Numbered from the stretch's first letter, positions 1 to 10,069 are shown. The stretch is DNA of 44,612 bases from an uncultured Clostridia bacterium (GCA_934153805.1 CAKPFO010000008.1:1-44612); one strand, 5' to 3'. The notes: generated from the sequence alone by a model not told the origin. Made by a program: numbers and translations.

Positions 1-714
1 TTCCTAATGAAAAATAAAATAAATAATAAAATAGAAAAACTTTTATTAGGATTTGCTTCAGGAGTAATGATAGCAGCTTCAATTTGGTCATTGCTAATAC
101 CAGCAATGGAAATGTCAGAGGCACAAGGAAAAATAGCATGGGTGCCAGCTACAATAGGATTTCTACTAGGAATAACATTTTTACTTGTGCTAGATAGTGT
201 AATTCCACATATGCACTTAAAGAGTGACAAACCAGAAGGAATAAAAAGTAAACTAAAAAAGACAACAATGATGGTATTTGCAGTAACTCTTCATAATATT
301 CCAGAAGGAATGGCAGTAGGGGTTACATTTGCAGGGGCTCTTACACAAAATGCAGGAATAACAATGGCAGGGGCATTTGCATTAGCAATAGGTATAGCAA
401 TTCAAAATTTTCCAGAAGGTGCAATTATTTCAATGCCATTAAAAAGTGAAGGAATGTCAAAACCTAAAGCATTTTTATATGGAACATTATCTGGAATAGT
501 AGAACCAATAGGAGCAATAATTACAATATTATTAACAAATGCAGTAGTACCAATGCTTCCATATTTGCTAGCTTTTGCAGCAGGAGCTATGATATATGTT
601 GTAGTAGAAGAACTTATACCAGAGTCACAAGCAGGGGAACATTCAAACATAGGAACAATAGGAGTGGCTATAGGTTTTGTAGTTATGATGATTTTGGATG
701 TTGCATTAGGATAA
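1..714 (+). CDS. ZIP-family divalent metal transporter, 5' truncated by the window edge
   Basis: This is a polytopic membrane protein of the ZIP (ZupT-like) family, which carries zinc, iron or similar divalent cations into the cytoplasm. The frame is already open at base 1 (Phe-Leu before the Met at 7), and the protein begins near the end of the usual first helix, so the true start is probably upstream. The family hallmarks are the helix with HNIPEGMAVG (about residues 97-106 from Met7) and the later QNFPEGAIIS, whose His/Glu residues line the metal site. A short His-containing loop (IPHMHLKSD) precedes helix 4. The C-terminal helix ends with VALG just before the stop. A broken gltD-like gene follows after 15 bp. 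Family assignment is secure; the substrate metal cannot be read from the sequence. Confidence 0.9.
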   Translation, partial: FLMKNKINNKIEKLLLGFASGVMIAASIWSLLIPAMEMSEAQGKIAWVPATIGFLLGITFLLVLDSVIPHMHLKSDKPEGIKSKLKKTTMMVFAVTLHNIPEGMAVGVTFAGALTQNAGITMAGAFALAIGIAIQNFPEGAIISMPLKSEGMSKPKAFLYGTLSGIVEPIGAIITILLTNAVVPMLPYLLAFAAGAMIYVVVEELIPESQAGEHSNIGTIGVAIGFVVMMILDVALG

Positions 715-729
715 TGAGAAAATAAAATA

Positions 730-979
730 ATGGAAGAGATAGAAAAGATAACATCAAATTGCTTGAATTGTGCTAAAAAGCCATGTCAGACTGGATGTCC
801 TCTTTTAAATGATATGGCAGATAGATAAAATATTAAAATTAGGAATAGAAGTAAAATATAATACCGAGCTTGGAAAAGATATATCTATTCAAGAACTAGA
901 AAAAGAATATGACACAGTATTTATAAGCATAGGTGCAAATGTTTCTACTAAAATGGTAATATATAAGAATAGTGCATAA
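730..979 (+). pseudogene. gltD: Remnant of NADPH-dependent glutamate synthase small subunit
   Basis: Two fragments of one ancestral gene lie here. The first (730-828, 32 codons) reads CLNCAKKPCQTGCPL, the Cys-rich Fer4_20 entry motif of GltD/GltA-type oxidoreductases, and hits a stop after MADR. The second continues in the next frame from 821 and reads LGIEVKYNTELGKDIS and FISIGANVS, typical of the NAD(P)H/FAD Rossmann region of the same protein. Several hundred codons between them are missing and the frame changes at the junction. The last residues of the second fragment are encoded by the 5' arm of the terminator hairpin at 968-1009, so the natural 3' end is lost too. This is a deletion-decayed gene, not a functional small protein. 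Family recognition comes from motifs only. Confidence 0.75.
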
Positions 980-1009
980 ATTAAAGAATAAAATTTATGC
1001 ACTATTTTT
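968..1009 (+). terminator. Rho-independent terminator after the gltD remnant
   Basis: Perfect 15-bp arms 968-982 and 992-1006, a 9-base loop, then a T run. It lies between the pseudogene and recJ and would end transcription from the ZIP/gltD side. Confidence 0.75.
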
Positions 1010-1118
1010 ATGCACAAATTTGCCTAAAACCCTTTTAAAATTGGCGAAAATATTATAAAATATTGTAAATTGTTTTATTGGGAAAAATTAAGGCAGAAAA
1101 GGAGAAATGTAATAGAAT

Positions 1119-2804
1119 ATGAATAAAAAATGGGAATGCTATCAAGTAGACGAAGAACTTGTGGATAAAATTGCAAGAAAGTATAGCATAAGCAAGTTAA
1201 TTGCAAGGATATTAGTAAAAAGAAATATTATAGAAGATGAAAAAATAAATGTTTTTTTAAATCCAACTAGAAAAGATTTTTATAATCCATTTTTAATGCC
1301 GGACATGGAAAAAGCGGTAGACAGAATTATAAAAGCTATTGAAAACAATGAAAAGATAATGATTTTTGGAGATTACGACGTAGACGGAATAACAAGTATT
1401 ACTGTATTAAAAAAATTCTTGTTAGATAGAAATGCTAATGTTTCTCAATATATTCCAAACAGATTATTTGAAGGATATGGTCTAAACAAAGATGCTATTG
1501 CTAAAATAGCAGAGGATAAGTTTGATTTGATGATAACTGTAGATTGTGGTATTTCTGGCGTAGAAGAGGTTGAGTATGCAAATTCTTTAGGACTAGAAAC
1601 TATAGTAACTGACCATCACGAACCAGGAGAAATTTTACCAAATGCTATAGCTGTAGTAGATGCAAAAAGAAAAGATAATATTTATCCATTTAATCAATTG
1701 GCAGGAGTAGGAGTTGTATTTAAATTAATACAGGCAATTAGCCAAAGATTAAATTTAGAAGAAAAAGAATATTTAAAATACTTAGACCTAGTATGTGTTG
1801 GAACTATTTCAGATATTGTTCCATTAGTTGATGAAAATAGAGTAATTGCAAAACTTGGACTAAAACTAGTAGAAGTTACTAAAAATATAGGTTTAAAGAC
1901 CTTGTTAGAAGTATCTGGATATAAACAAATAGATTCAACAACAATATCTTTTGGAATTGCACCTAGAATAAATGCTTGTGGCAGAATGGGACACGAACAA
2001 GAAGCATTAAAATTGTTTTTAACAGAGGATGCAAATGAAGCAAAAGAAATTGCGTTAAGACTAAATGAGTATAATAAAGAAAGACAAGAAATAGAAAAAA
2101 GGATATTTGAAGAAGCCGTTCAAGAAATAGAAAATACAGATAAAGAAAAAGATGTAATAGTATTAGGAAAAGAAAATTGGCACCATGGTGTTATAGGTAT
2201 AGTTTCTTCTAAAATAACAGATTTATACTTTAAACCAAGCATATTAATTTGCTTTGAAGAGAAAGTAGGCAAAGGCTCTGGAAGAAGCGTACCAGGTTTT
2301 GACTTATATGAAGCACTATCAAATTGTAATAATCATATTAGCAGATTTGGTGGACATTCTATGGCAGTTGGAATAACTGTAGAAAAAGACGAATTTGAAG
2401 ATTTCAAAAAAGATTTTGAAGAATATGCACAAAATAGCAATATTCGTGATATAATACCAATTATAGAAATTGATGAGACGGTAGGCTTAAAAGATATAAA
2501 CATAAGAGATATTGCCGAATTGAAACTACTAGAACCATTTGGAGAAGCAAACAAAACGCCATTATTCTTATGTAAAAATTTGAAAATACATTCTATTAGA
2601 GCTTTGTCAGAAGGAAAACATTTAAAACTATCATTAAGAGATGATAATTTCTGGTTAGATGCAATTGGGTTTAATCAAGGGCATTTAACAGAAGAATATC
2701 GCATTGGAGATAAAGTAGATGTTGTAGGAACACTTGAAATTAACCAATATAATGGAAGGCAAAGCATACAAATTAATTTGAAGGATATAAGAAAGTCCTA
2801 TTAA
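1119..2804 (+). CDS. recJ: Single-stranded-DNA-specific 5'-3' exonuclease RecJ
   Basis: RecJ degrades single-stranded DNA 5' to 3' in recombinational repair, mismatch repair and RecFOR gap processing. The protein has 561 residues, close to the size of the E. coli enzyme. The DHH phosphoesterase core is complete: DYDVDG at residues 85-90, VDCGISG at about 141-147, and DHH at 165-167 supply metal-binding Asp/His residues. The DHHA1 domain is marked by GRSVPGFDLYEAL and FGGHSMAVGI, and a C-terminal OB-like region follows (WLDAIGF, VDVVGTLEINQYNG). The ATG has an AAAGGAG site upstream with rather wide spacing. Only 12 bp separate it from rel, so the two are probably co-transcribed. In many clostridia apt lies between recJ and rel; here it is absent. 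Identification is very secure. Confidence 0.96.
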   Translation: MNKKWECYQVDEELVDKIARKYSISKLIARILVKRNIIEDEKINVFLNPTRKDFYNPFLMPDMEKAVDRIIKAIENNEKIMIFGDYDVDGITSITVLKKFLLDRNANVSQYIPNRLFEGYGLNKDAIAKIAEDKFDLMITVDCGISGVEEVEYANSLGLETIVTDHHEPGEILPNAIAVVDAKRKDNIYPFNQLAGVGVVFKLIQAISQRLNLEEKEYLKYLDLVCVGTISDIVPLVDENRVIAKLGLKLVEVTKNIGLKTLLEVSGYKQIDSTTISFGIAPRINACGRMGHEQEALKLFLTEDANEAKEIALRLNEYNKERQEIEKRIFEEAVQEIENTDKEKDVIVLGKENWHHGVIGIVSSKITDLYFKPSILICFEEKVGKGSGRSVPGFDLYEALSNCNNHISRFGGHSMAVGITVEKDEFEDFKKDFEEYAQNSNIRDIIPIIEIDETVGLKDINIRDIAELKLLEPFGEANKTPLFLCKNLKIHSIRALSEGKHLKLSLRDDNFWLDAIGFNQGHLTEEYRIGDKVDVVGTLEINQYNGRQSIQINLKDIRKSY

Positions 2805-2816
2805 GGAAGTGATAAA

Positions 2817-5021
2817 ATGCAAGAAGCAAATAAACAATTTACAATAGAAGATATATTAAATAAAATGAAGAAAAATAATAGAAAGTCAGATACAAAATTA
2901 ATATTAAAAGCATACAATTTTGCTAAGGAAAAGCATGGTGACCAGTTAAGAAAATCAGGAGAACCATATATAATACATCCAATGCAAGTAGCATACATAT
3001 TAGCAGATTTAGGACTTGATGATAGTACTATTTGTGCTGCTCTTCTTCATGATGTTGTAGAAGATACAGACGTAACACATCAGGATTTGATTAATGAATT
3101 TGGGCTAGAAATAGCCGAAATGGTAGACGGTGTTACTAAACTTAGCAAATTAAATTGTGAATCTGTAGAGGAAGAACAAGTAGAAAATTACAGAAAAATG
3201 TTTTTAGCAATGGGGAAAGACATTCGTGTAATAATGATAAAGTTAGCTGATAGACTTCACAATATGAGAACTTTAAAATTTTTGGCAAGAGATAGACAAA
3301 TAGCAAATGCAAGAGAAACAATGGATTTATATGCTCCACTTGCAAACCGTTTAGGTATCTACTCTTTAAAATGGGAATTAGAAGATTTATCTTTTAAATA
3401 TTTATATCCAGAAGAATACAGAGAAATTGTAGAAGGAATTGATAAAAAAAGAGAAGAAAGATTAAACTTTATTGAAAAAATAGAAAGTCAAATTAAGCAA
3501 GAACTTAAAAAGCAAAAAATAGATGCAGAGATAACAGGTAGAGCAAAGCACTTATATAGTATATATAGAAAAATGAAAAGAGACAATGCAACATTAGACC
3601 AAATATATGACCTATTCGCATTACGTATTATAGTAAATTCTGTAAAAGATTGTTATGCAGCATTAGGTGTAGTACATGATTTATATAATCCAATGCCAGG
3701 AAGATTTAAAGATTACATAGCCGTTCCAAAACCTAATATGTATCAATCTTTACACACAACTTTAATAGGGGAAAAAGGAACTCCATTTGAAGTACAAATT
3801 CGTACATGGGATATGCATAGAATAGCAGAATATGGTATCGCTGCACACTGGGCATACAAAGAGGCAAGTTTCGCAAAAGGCAAAAAAGCAAATGTGTCTG
3901 TTACAGATGACAAACTTGCATGGCTAAGGGAAACTTTAGAGTGGCAAAAAGATATGCAAGACCCTCAAGAATTTTTAAACACTTTAAAAACAGAGCTATT
4001 TGAAGATGAGGTATACGTATTTACACCAAAAGGAGATATAAAAGTTTTACCAAGGGGAAGTACTCCAATAGACTATGCGTATAGTATACATGCCGAGATA
4101 GGACATCATATGACTGGATGTAAAATAAATAGTAAGATGATGCCTATTATTACAAAATTAAAAAATGGTGATATAGTAGAAATAATAACATCAGATAATA
4201 GTAAAGGACCAAGTAGAGATTGGCTTAAATTTATACAAAGTTCAACTGCTAAAAACAAAATAAATGCATGGTTTAAAAAGAATCAAAGAGAAGAAAATAT
4301 CGAGAAGGGCAAAGACTTAATCGAAAAAGAAATAAAAAGAATAGGCATGGACTATAGCGAACTATTTAAAACAGAATTTGTTCAAGGAGCTTTAAATAGA
4401 TATAAATTCAACTCTGTAGAAGATATGTATGCAAGTGTTGGATTTGGTGCAATATCAAGTGGAAAAGTAATTGCAAGAATATTAGAAGAATATAGAAAAG
4501 TACACAAAGAAGAAAATGTACAAGAAAAAATAGAAGAACTATCAAAAGCAAAACAAAATCAAGTTAAAGCTTCTAAAACAGGTATAGTAGTAGAAGGAAT
4601 AGACAATTGTTTAGTAAAATTATCTAAGTGTTGCAATCCAGTACCTGGTGACAACATTGTAGGTTACATTACAAAAGGAAGAGGAGTATCTGTTCATAGA
4701 GCAGATTGCAAAAACTTAAAAGACTTATTCTTAGATGAAGAAAACAGAATGATAGATGTATACTGGCTAAATGAAAAAGAAGCAGCATACAATGTAGACA
4801 TAGAAATATTTGCAAATGATAGAAACGGATTATTAGCTGACATCATTGCTCAAATAGGAAATACTAAATCAAAACTTATAGCTGTATCTTCAAGAGCAAA
4901 TAAGGAAAGAATTGCAGTTACAGAGGTTACCGTTGAAGTAGAAAATTTAGAGGATTTGAACAATGTTTTAAAAGTTATAAGAAAAGTGGATAGTGTATAT
5001 GAAGTTAAACGTAAAAAATAG
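2817..5021 (+). CDS. rel: Bifunctional (p)ppGpp synthetase/hydrolase (RelA/SpoT class)
   Basis: This is the stringent-response enzyme that makes ppGpp from GTP/GDP and ATP, and degrades it. At 734 residues it has the normal long RSH form. The N-terminal HD hydrolase has HP at about residue 54, LLHDVVEDT at 77-85 and RLHNMRTL near 146. The synthetase domain follows, with RAKHLYSIYRKM and YQSLHTT; a TGS domain has VYVFTPKGDIKVLPRGSTP, and a zinc-finger/ACT end contains SKCCNPVPGD and NGLLADI. The HD His-Asp pair is intact, so a bifunctional Rel is expected rather than a hydrolase-dead RelA. The RBS GGAAG overlaps the end of recJ. The 120 bp downstream contain no gene, although dtd often occupies that place in relatives. 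Confidence 0.96.
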   Translation: MQEANKQFTIEDILNKMKKNNRKSDTKLILKAYNFAKEKHGDQLRKSGEPYIIHPMQVAYILADLGLDDSTICAALLHDVVEDTDVTHQDLINEFGLEIAEMVDGVTKLSKLNCESVEEEQVENYRKMFLAMGKDIRVIMIKLADRLHNMRTLKFLARDRQIANARETMDLYAPLANRLGIYSLKWELEDLSFKYLYPEEYREIVEGIDKKREERLNFIEKIESQIKQELKKQKIDAEITGRAKHLYSIYRKMKRDNATLDQIYDLFALRIIVNSVKDCYAALGVVHDLYNPMPGRFKDYIAVPKPNMYQSLHTTLIGEKGTPFEVQIRTWDMHRIAEYGIAAHWAYKEASFAKGKKANVSVTDDKLAWLRETLEWQKDMQDPQEFLNTLKTELFEDEVYVFTPKGDIKVLPRGSTPIDYAYSIHAEIGHHMTGCKINSKMMPIITKLKNGDIVEIITSDNSKGPSRDWLKFIQSSTAKNKINAWFKKNQREENIEKGKDLIEKEIKRIGMDYSELFKTEFVQGALNRYKFNSVEDMYASVGFGAISSGKVIARILEEYRKVHKEENVQEKIEELSKAKQNQVKASKTGIVVEGIDNCLVKLSKCCNPVPGDNIVGYITKGRGVSVHRADCKNLKDLFLDEENRMIDVYWLNEKEAAYNVDIEIFANDRNGLLADIIAQIGNTKSKLIAVSSRANKERIAVTEVTVEVENLEDLNNVLKVIRKVDSVYEVKRKK

Positions 5022-5141
5022 ATGCTGTGTACTACTCGTTTTTGATTTGTTTTAGGAAAGACGGATGGAAAAAACTTTGTGTTAATGCATTATAAAAATA
5101 TAAACTTTGAGAAGAAATAGAAAACAGAAGAAGGGAAAGAT

Positions 5142-5792
5142 ATGATATTAAAAGCATTAAAAGTAAATACTGCTTTAAATGAACCTACTAATTGTTATAT
5201 TGTAGAAGATGAGGAAGCAAAAGAAGCGATGGTAATTGACCCTGGTGGAGAACCAGAAAAAATAATAGAGATGTTAGACACCTTAGGCATAGATAAACTT
5301 AAATATATTTATTTAACACATTGCCATGGAGATCATTTTGGAGGAATACTAGAGCTAAAAGCTAAAAAAGGTGGAAAAGTATTAATACACAGAGATGATA
5401 GCGAAGGACTATATAATAAGGCAATTAGCTTAACTTATTATATAGGAATGGATGATATAGAGCTAGAAGCAGATTCTAGAGTTGATGATGGAGACTTGAT
5501 ACACGTAGGAAATATTGAGTTTAGAGTAATACACACACCAGGACATACAAAAGGTGGTAGTTGTCTATATTGTGAAAAGGAAGATTTACTATTTTCTGGA
5601 GATACACTTTTTAGAGGAACATGGGGAAGAACAGATTTACCAACTGGTAATTTTGAACAAATTATAAATTCAATAACTAACAAACTTACTGTGCTACCAG
5701 ATAATACTATAGTATACCCAGGCCATGGAAGGATAACAACGATAAGAGAAGAAGACCCGATATATTTAGAGCTAAAGCCTAGACTAGATTAA
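5142..5792 (+). CDS. MBL-fold metallo-hydrolase, glyoxalase II-like (YqgX type)
   Basis: This is a 216-residue metallo-beta-lactamase fold hydrolase of the short hydroxyacylglutathione hydrolase-like group. The dinuclear zinc signature is complete: THCHGDHFGG (HxHxDH) near residue 65, a further His in HTPGHTKGG, Asp in FSGDTLFRGTWGR, and the last His in VYPGHG. The C-terminal substrate domain of true glyoxalase II is missing, as usual in Firmicute homologues that sit beside rel and hisS. The RBS GAAGGGAAAG precedes the ATG. Its exact substrate is not defined by sequence; a thioesterase or glyoxalase-type reaction is the family expectation. The location between rel and hisS matches the common clostridial gene order. 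Confidence 0.88.
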   Translation: MILKALKVNTALNEPTNCYIVEDEEAKEAMVIDPGGEPEKIIEMLDTLGIDKLKYIYLTHCHGDHFGGILELKAKKGGKVLIHRDDSEGLYNKAISLTYYIGMDDIELEADSRVDDGDLIHVGNIEFRVIHTPGHTKGGSCLYCEKEDLLFSGDTLFRGTWGRTDLPTGNFEQIINSITNKLTVLPDNTIVYPGHGRITTIREEDPIYLELKPRLD

Positions 5793-5864
5793 ACTAATAG
5801 GGAAGGGCCTCTTTCTTTTAGCAGTTTAGCAAGCAATCAAACAAAAAGAAAAGTAAAAATATAT

Positions 5865-5901
5865 AACTAAACTAAAAAGGACCGTTTCTCTTAGTTTAGT
5901 T
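5865..5901 (+). promoter_or_regulatory. Hairpin in the hisS leader
   Basis: Perfect 11-bp arms at 5865-5875 and 5891-5901, with a 15-base loop. It ends just before the GAAAGGAG ribosome binding site of hisS. No T run follows, so it is not a standard terminator. It could be an mRNA stabiliser or modulate hisS translation. The T-box signature expected for a tRNA-sensing leader is not present. Confidence 0.45.
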
Positions 5902-5919
5902 GTGAAAGGAGATTTAAAA

Positions 5920-7227
5920 ATGAATAAAGTAGAAGCAAGAACCTTACCGGGATTTATGGAATTGTTGCCAGAAGAGCAAATTCTATTTAATCAAATGAAA
6001 GAAAAAATAGCAAAATCATATGAAAAATTTGGATTTCTACCAATAGATACACCAGTAATAGAAATGTCAGAAGTGCTTTTGGCAAAGGCTGGTGGAGAAA
6101 CAGAAAAACAAATATACAGATTTAACAAAGGAGAAAATGATTTAGCTTTAAGATTTGACCTAACAGTACCACTTGCAAAATATGTAACACAATATTACAA
6201 CAATTTAGCATTTCCATTTAGAAGATATCAAATAGGAAAGGTATATAGAGGGGAAAGACCACAAAAAGGTAGATTTAGAGAGTTTTATCAATGTGATATA
6301 GATATCATTGGAGATGGAGAACTATCTATAATAAACGATGCTGAATTACCAGCAGTAATTTATAATACAATAAGAGAATTAGGATTTAGTGATTTTACTA
6401 TTTGTATGAATAATAGAAAAATTTTAAATGGTCTATTTAAAGAATTAAATCAAGAAGAAAACTCTGTTGAAATAATGAGAATTATTGACAAACTAGAGAA
6501 AATAGGAAAAGAAAATGTAATAGAATGTTTAAGAGATATAAATGTTCCAGAACAAGAAATTAATAAAATAATGGAATTTATACAAATAGATGGAACAACA
6601 GATGAAAAATTAGAAAAATTGGGAAAACTAAATATATCAAATGAATTATTTGAAAAAGGGTTAGAAGAATTAAGACAAGTAGTAAAATATGTACGTGGTT
6701 TTGGAGTTCCAGATACAAACTTTAAAGTAGATTTAACAATAGCAAGAGGTTTAGATTACTATACAGGAACAGTATATGAAACATTCTTAAATGACTATAG
6801 AGAAATTGGTAGCGTATGTTCAGGAGGAAGATACGAGAATTTAGCAGAATATTATACAGATAGAAAATTACCAGGTGTTGGAGTTTCAATTGGATTAACA
6901 AGATTATTCTACAAATTAAACGAGTTAAAAGCAATAAATGCAAAACAAACATCAATTGCGAAAGTACTTGTAATTTCTATGGTAGAGGATATGAGTAAAT
7001 CCTTAGAGACTGCAACAAAATTAAGAGCAAATGGAATAAATGCAGAAGTATATTTAGAAGATAAAAAAATAAAAGCCAAATTTAAATATGCAGATAGATT
7101 AAAGATACCTTACGTAATAGTAGTAGGAGAAGACGAAATTGCAAATAATGTTGTAACATTAAAAAATATGCAAACAGGAGAACAAGAAACATTAACAATA
7201 GAAGAAGCAATTAAGAAAATTAAATAA
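5920..7227 (+). CDS. hisS: Histidine--tRNA ligase
   Basis: Class II aminoacyl-tRNA synthetase that charges tRNA-His. The ATG at 5920 (MNKVEARTLPGF, 435 residues) is preferred to the GTG at 5902, because AAAGGAG lies 5905-5911 inside that longer version at ideal distance from 5920. Motif 1 is near the start; motif 2 reads YQIGKVYRGERPQKGRFREF; the histidine-specific signatures RGLDYYTGTVYE and GSVCSGGRY follow, and the C-terminal anticodon-binding domain ends with TIEEAIKKIK. The catalytic Arg (IARGLDYY) is present. A hairpin occupies the leader. The next gene starts 39 bp downstream with its own GAGGG site. Confidence 0.95.
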   Translation: MNKVEARTLPGFMELLPEEQILFNQMKEKIAKSYEKFGFLPIDTPVIEMSEVLLAKAGGETEKQIYRFNKGENDLALRFDLTVPLAKYVTQYYNNLAFPFRRYQIGKVYRGERPQKGRFREFYQCDIDIIGDGELSIINDAELPAVIYNTIRELGFSDFTICMNNRKILNGLFKELNQEENSVEIMRIIDKLEKIGKENVIECLRDINVPEQEINKIMEFIQIDGTTDEKLEKLGKLNISNELFEKGLEELRQVVKYVRGFGVPDTNFKVDLTIARGLDYYTGTVYETFLNDYREIGSVCSGGRYENLAEYYTDRKLPGVGVSIGLTRLFYKLNELKAINAKQTSIAKVLVISMVEDMSKSLETATKLRANGINAEVYLEDKKIKAKFKYADRLKIPYVIVVGEDEIANNVVTLKNMQTGEQETLTIEEAIKKIK

Positions 7228-7266
7228 AAATTTGATTAAACACAATAGACAAAATAAGAGGGAAAA

Positions 7267-8980
7267 ATGAAGAATAGAGTAAAGATATTATTATATATGT
7301 TATTCATATTTATAGTTATTGGACTAATTTCAAACGTACAAGCAGCAGGAGTAGATGGAACAACAATAGTACTTAATCCACGGACATGGTGCTAATTGGA
7401 CAGGATGTGCAAATGGACAATATAATCTTGTTGAAAAGGATTTGACTCTAAAAATTACAAATTATTTAAAAAGTGAACTTTCTAAATATTATGGTGTAAA
7501 TGTTATATTAACACACGATGGAGTAAATTTTCCTAACAATGATGCTAGCGATTTAGCAGCAAGAGCAATGATAGCAAGGAATAATAATGCTGATTTATAT
7601 GTTAGTATTCACATAAATGATGAAAAAACGCATACTAAAATAGGTGCTAATGTCTTTGTAACAAGTAGAACAGAACTTCCAAAGTACAAAGAAGGAATGA
7701 CAATTTTAGGAAACAAAATATTAGCTAATTTAAATAAATTAGGAATAGAAAATGATGGAGTTGTAAATGACAAATTGTGTAATGACCATGAACCTAGATA
7801 TCAATACTATGACGGGAGCCAAGCCGATTATTATGCAGACATTCGTCATGCTATGAGAGGAGATACTTTAGATGATTTAGGAGCTGATTTTAGTGATGGT
7901 TCAGGAATACCAACAGTTTTAATAGAACATTGTTATATGAACAGTAGTGATGTACAATTTCTAGATTCAGAAGAAGATTTGAAAAAATTAGCAAAAGCAG
8001 ATGGAGATGCTATAGTAGATTACTTAAAATTAAGACTTAAAGAAGATGTAATAAGTACTATGACAATTGATAAAGAAAACATAAATTTACTAGAGGGAGA
8101 AAAAGCAAAAGTAATAGCAACTCTAGGACCAAGCACAGCAAAGAATAAAGAAGTAAAATGGACAAGCAATAATGAAAAAATAGCAAAAGTAGACCAAAAT
8201 GGAAATATAGAAGCAGTAGGAACAGGAATTGCAAAAATAACAGCTACATCTGTAGATAATCCTAATATTAATAAAACAGTAACAATAAATGTAGAAAAAG
8301 AAGAAGTAAAATTTGAAAAAAATACTGAAAATATATTAGTTGGAAGCTCTAAAATATTAAATGTAAAAGTCACTCCAAGTTGGATAGAAAACAAAAACAT
8401 TGTATGGGAAAGTGATAACAAAGACGTTCTAGAGGTATCACAAGAAGGGAAAATTACAGCAAAAAAAGAAGGAACGGCAACTATAAAAGTAACATGGAAA
8501 GACAAAAAAATATCAAATGAAATAAAAGTAAATGTAATAAAACTTGCAGAAGATACAAAAATAGATATAAAAAAATACAAAGTTGAAAACAATAAAATAA
8601 GCTGTATTGGGCAAAGAGTAAAAATAGATGACTTTTTAAAGAATATTAGTTTAAGTAGTAATCTTACAGCAATCATTGAAAAAACTAACCAAAATCAAGA
8701 ATATATAGGAACTAATACAAAAGTTGTAATCAAAGAAAAAGAGCATCAACTAGTATTAGAAGAATACGATTGTTTAATATATGGTGACATTAATGGAGAT
8801 GGAAAAATATCAGCATTAGACTATACACTAATAAAAAATCATATTATGGATGTACAGAAAATAACAGATGCTAATATGAAACTTACAGCAGATGTAAATG
8901 GAGATAATAAAATATCAGCATTAGATTATACTCTAATAAAAAATGATATTATGGATGTGAAAAAAATAACATTAAAGTAA
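7267..8980 (+). CDS. Secreted N-acetylmuramoyl-L-alanine amidase with Ig-like (BIG2) repeats and C-terminal dockerin; frameshifted near base 7381
   Basis: A zinc amidase (Amidase_3 family) that should cleave the MurNAc-L-Ala bond of peptidoglycan outside the membrane. The true start is ATG 7267 with GAGGG upstream: a signal peptide ends with ISNVQA, then IVLNP. At 7381 one extra C shifts the frame, giving a stop five codons later; without it the text reads NPGHGANWTGC and continues through VEKDLTL, SIHINDEK and IEHCYMN, which carry the zinc His/Glu/His and the catalytic Glu. From 7442 the rest is an open 512-codon frame. After the catalytic domain come two BIG2-like Ig domains (about residues 202-285 and 287-365 of that frame), an X-module-like segment, and a dockerin with GDINGDGKISALDY and a second calcium loop ADVNGDNKISALDY. 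The next gene begins 12 bp later. The frameshift could be real inactivation or a sequencing error. Confidence 0.85.
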
Positions 8981-8992
8981 AGAGGGATAGCA

Positions 8993-9952
8993 ATGAAAAA
9001 AGCAAAATATAGTATAATTTTTGTAGCCATTCTTACTATATTAGGAATTGGAATTCATACAAATATATATGCAGCAGGAATAGGAATGAGTATTAATAAG
9101 TCGTCTGCCTATGTAGGAGATACTTTTAGTGTAACAATATCAGGAATTAATGGAAAAGTATCTATTAGTGGAAATTCAAATGTTTCACTTAGTGAAAGTG
9201 GAACAAAATGGGTAGAAGGAAGCATGACAATAACAGGAACTGCAAAGTCAGTAGGAACAGGAACTATTACAGTAACGCCACTAGATGCAAGTACAACAGG
9301 AGCAGACCCAGTAGAGGTAACAGCAGCTACAAGCAAAAGTATTACAATTAAAGAAAAAGAAGCAGAACCACAGCCACAGCCAACACAAACTCCAGCTACA
9401 ACGACTAAAAATACTACAAGTAACACAAAAACAACAACTAAAACAGAAACAAAAGCAGCAGAAACAAAAAAACAACAAGAAGATGATTTTTACATATTTT
9501 CAATAACACTAAAAGGAATAAAAGAAGATGGAGAACAAATAAATCTTGATTTATCTCCAGAATTTAACCAAGATACATACGAGTATACATGCAGCATTGC
9601 ATCAGACATTCAAAAAATAGATTTACAAAAAGATGCAGGAGACTATACAAATTCTGTTATTGTAACAGGATTAGATGAATTAGCTGAAGGAGAAAATATA
9701 ATAAAATTGTTACTTGCAGCAGAAGACCATGAATCAAAAACATATACAATAAAAGTTATAAAAGAAGAATCAAAAGAAGCAATAGCAGATGTACCAAACC
9801 AAGAAGAAAATATAAATAACAATAAAGAAAAAACAGAAACGAAGATGATATCAATGCCATTGTACGCATTTATAATAATGCAAATAATAATAGTTGCAAT
9901 AGAAATAATTGTTATTTGCTTTATTCCATGGAAGAAAATATTAAAAAAATAA
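8993..9952 (+). CDS. Membrane-anchored surface protein: Ig-like head, Pro/Thr linker, cadherin-like domain, C-terminal TM
   Basis: 319 residues. A signal peptide (1-27, ending NIYA) is followed by an Ig-like domain (about 29-125) containing VGDTFSVTISG and SISGNSNVSLS. A Pro/Thr/Lys linker (126-163) comes next, then a cadherin-like beta-sandwich (about 165-258; TYEYTCSI, ENIIKLLLAAEDHESKTYTI), which resembles Pfam PF12733. A hydrophobic helix (288-311) and a basic tail WKKILKK anchor it in the membrane. Its head is clearly homologous to the head of the protein at 17281, which also follows a dockerin-tagged wall hydrolase. It starts 12 bp after the amidase stop with AGAGGGATAG as RBS, so the pair is one transcription unit. 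Function is not known. A receptor or scaffold role for the neighbouring hydrolase is inferred from context. Confidence 0.8.
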   Translation: MKKAKYSIIFVAILTILGIGIHTNIYAAGIGMSINKSSAYVGDTFSVTISGINGKVSISGNSNVSLSESGTKWVEGSMTITGTAKSVGTGTITVTPLDASTTGADPVEVTAATSKSITIKEKEAEPQPQPTQTPATTTKNTTSNTKTTTKTETKAAETKKQQEDDFYIFSITLKGIKEDGEQINLDLSPEFNQDTYEYTCSIASDIQKIDLQKDAGDYTNSVIVTGLDELAEGENIIKLLLAAEDHESKTYTIKVIKEESKEAIADVPNQEENINNNKEKTETKMISMPLYAFIIMQIIIVAIEIIVICFIPWKKILKK

Positions 9953-9959
9953 AATTCAA

Positions 9960-9988
9960 AAAGCGAGTAACAAAAAGTTGCTTGCTTT
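9960..9988 (+). terminator. Weak terminator-like hairpin
   Basis: 12-bp arms 9960-9971 and 9977-9988 with two G-U pairs and a 5-base A loop, directly after the surface-protein stop. It is followed by A rather than T residues, so termination on the plus strand is uncertain. Confidence 0.4.
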
Positions 9989-10069
9989 AAAAAAATTCAA
10001 GAGGGGATATTTCTGCCATGTACTCCTGCACTGTATATAGAAAGAAAAAAGTGAAAAAATTATATATTA

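Noticed and set aside
5793..5919. T-box leader for hisS
   Set aside because: A hairpin is present, but the conserved T-box sequence and a terminator/antiterminator pair are absent.
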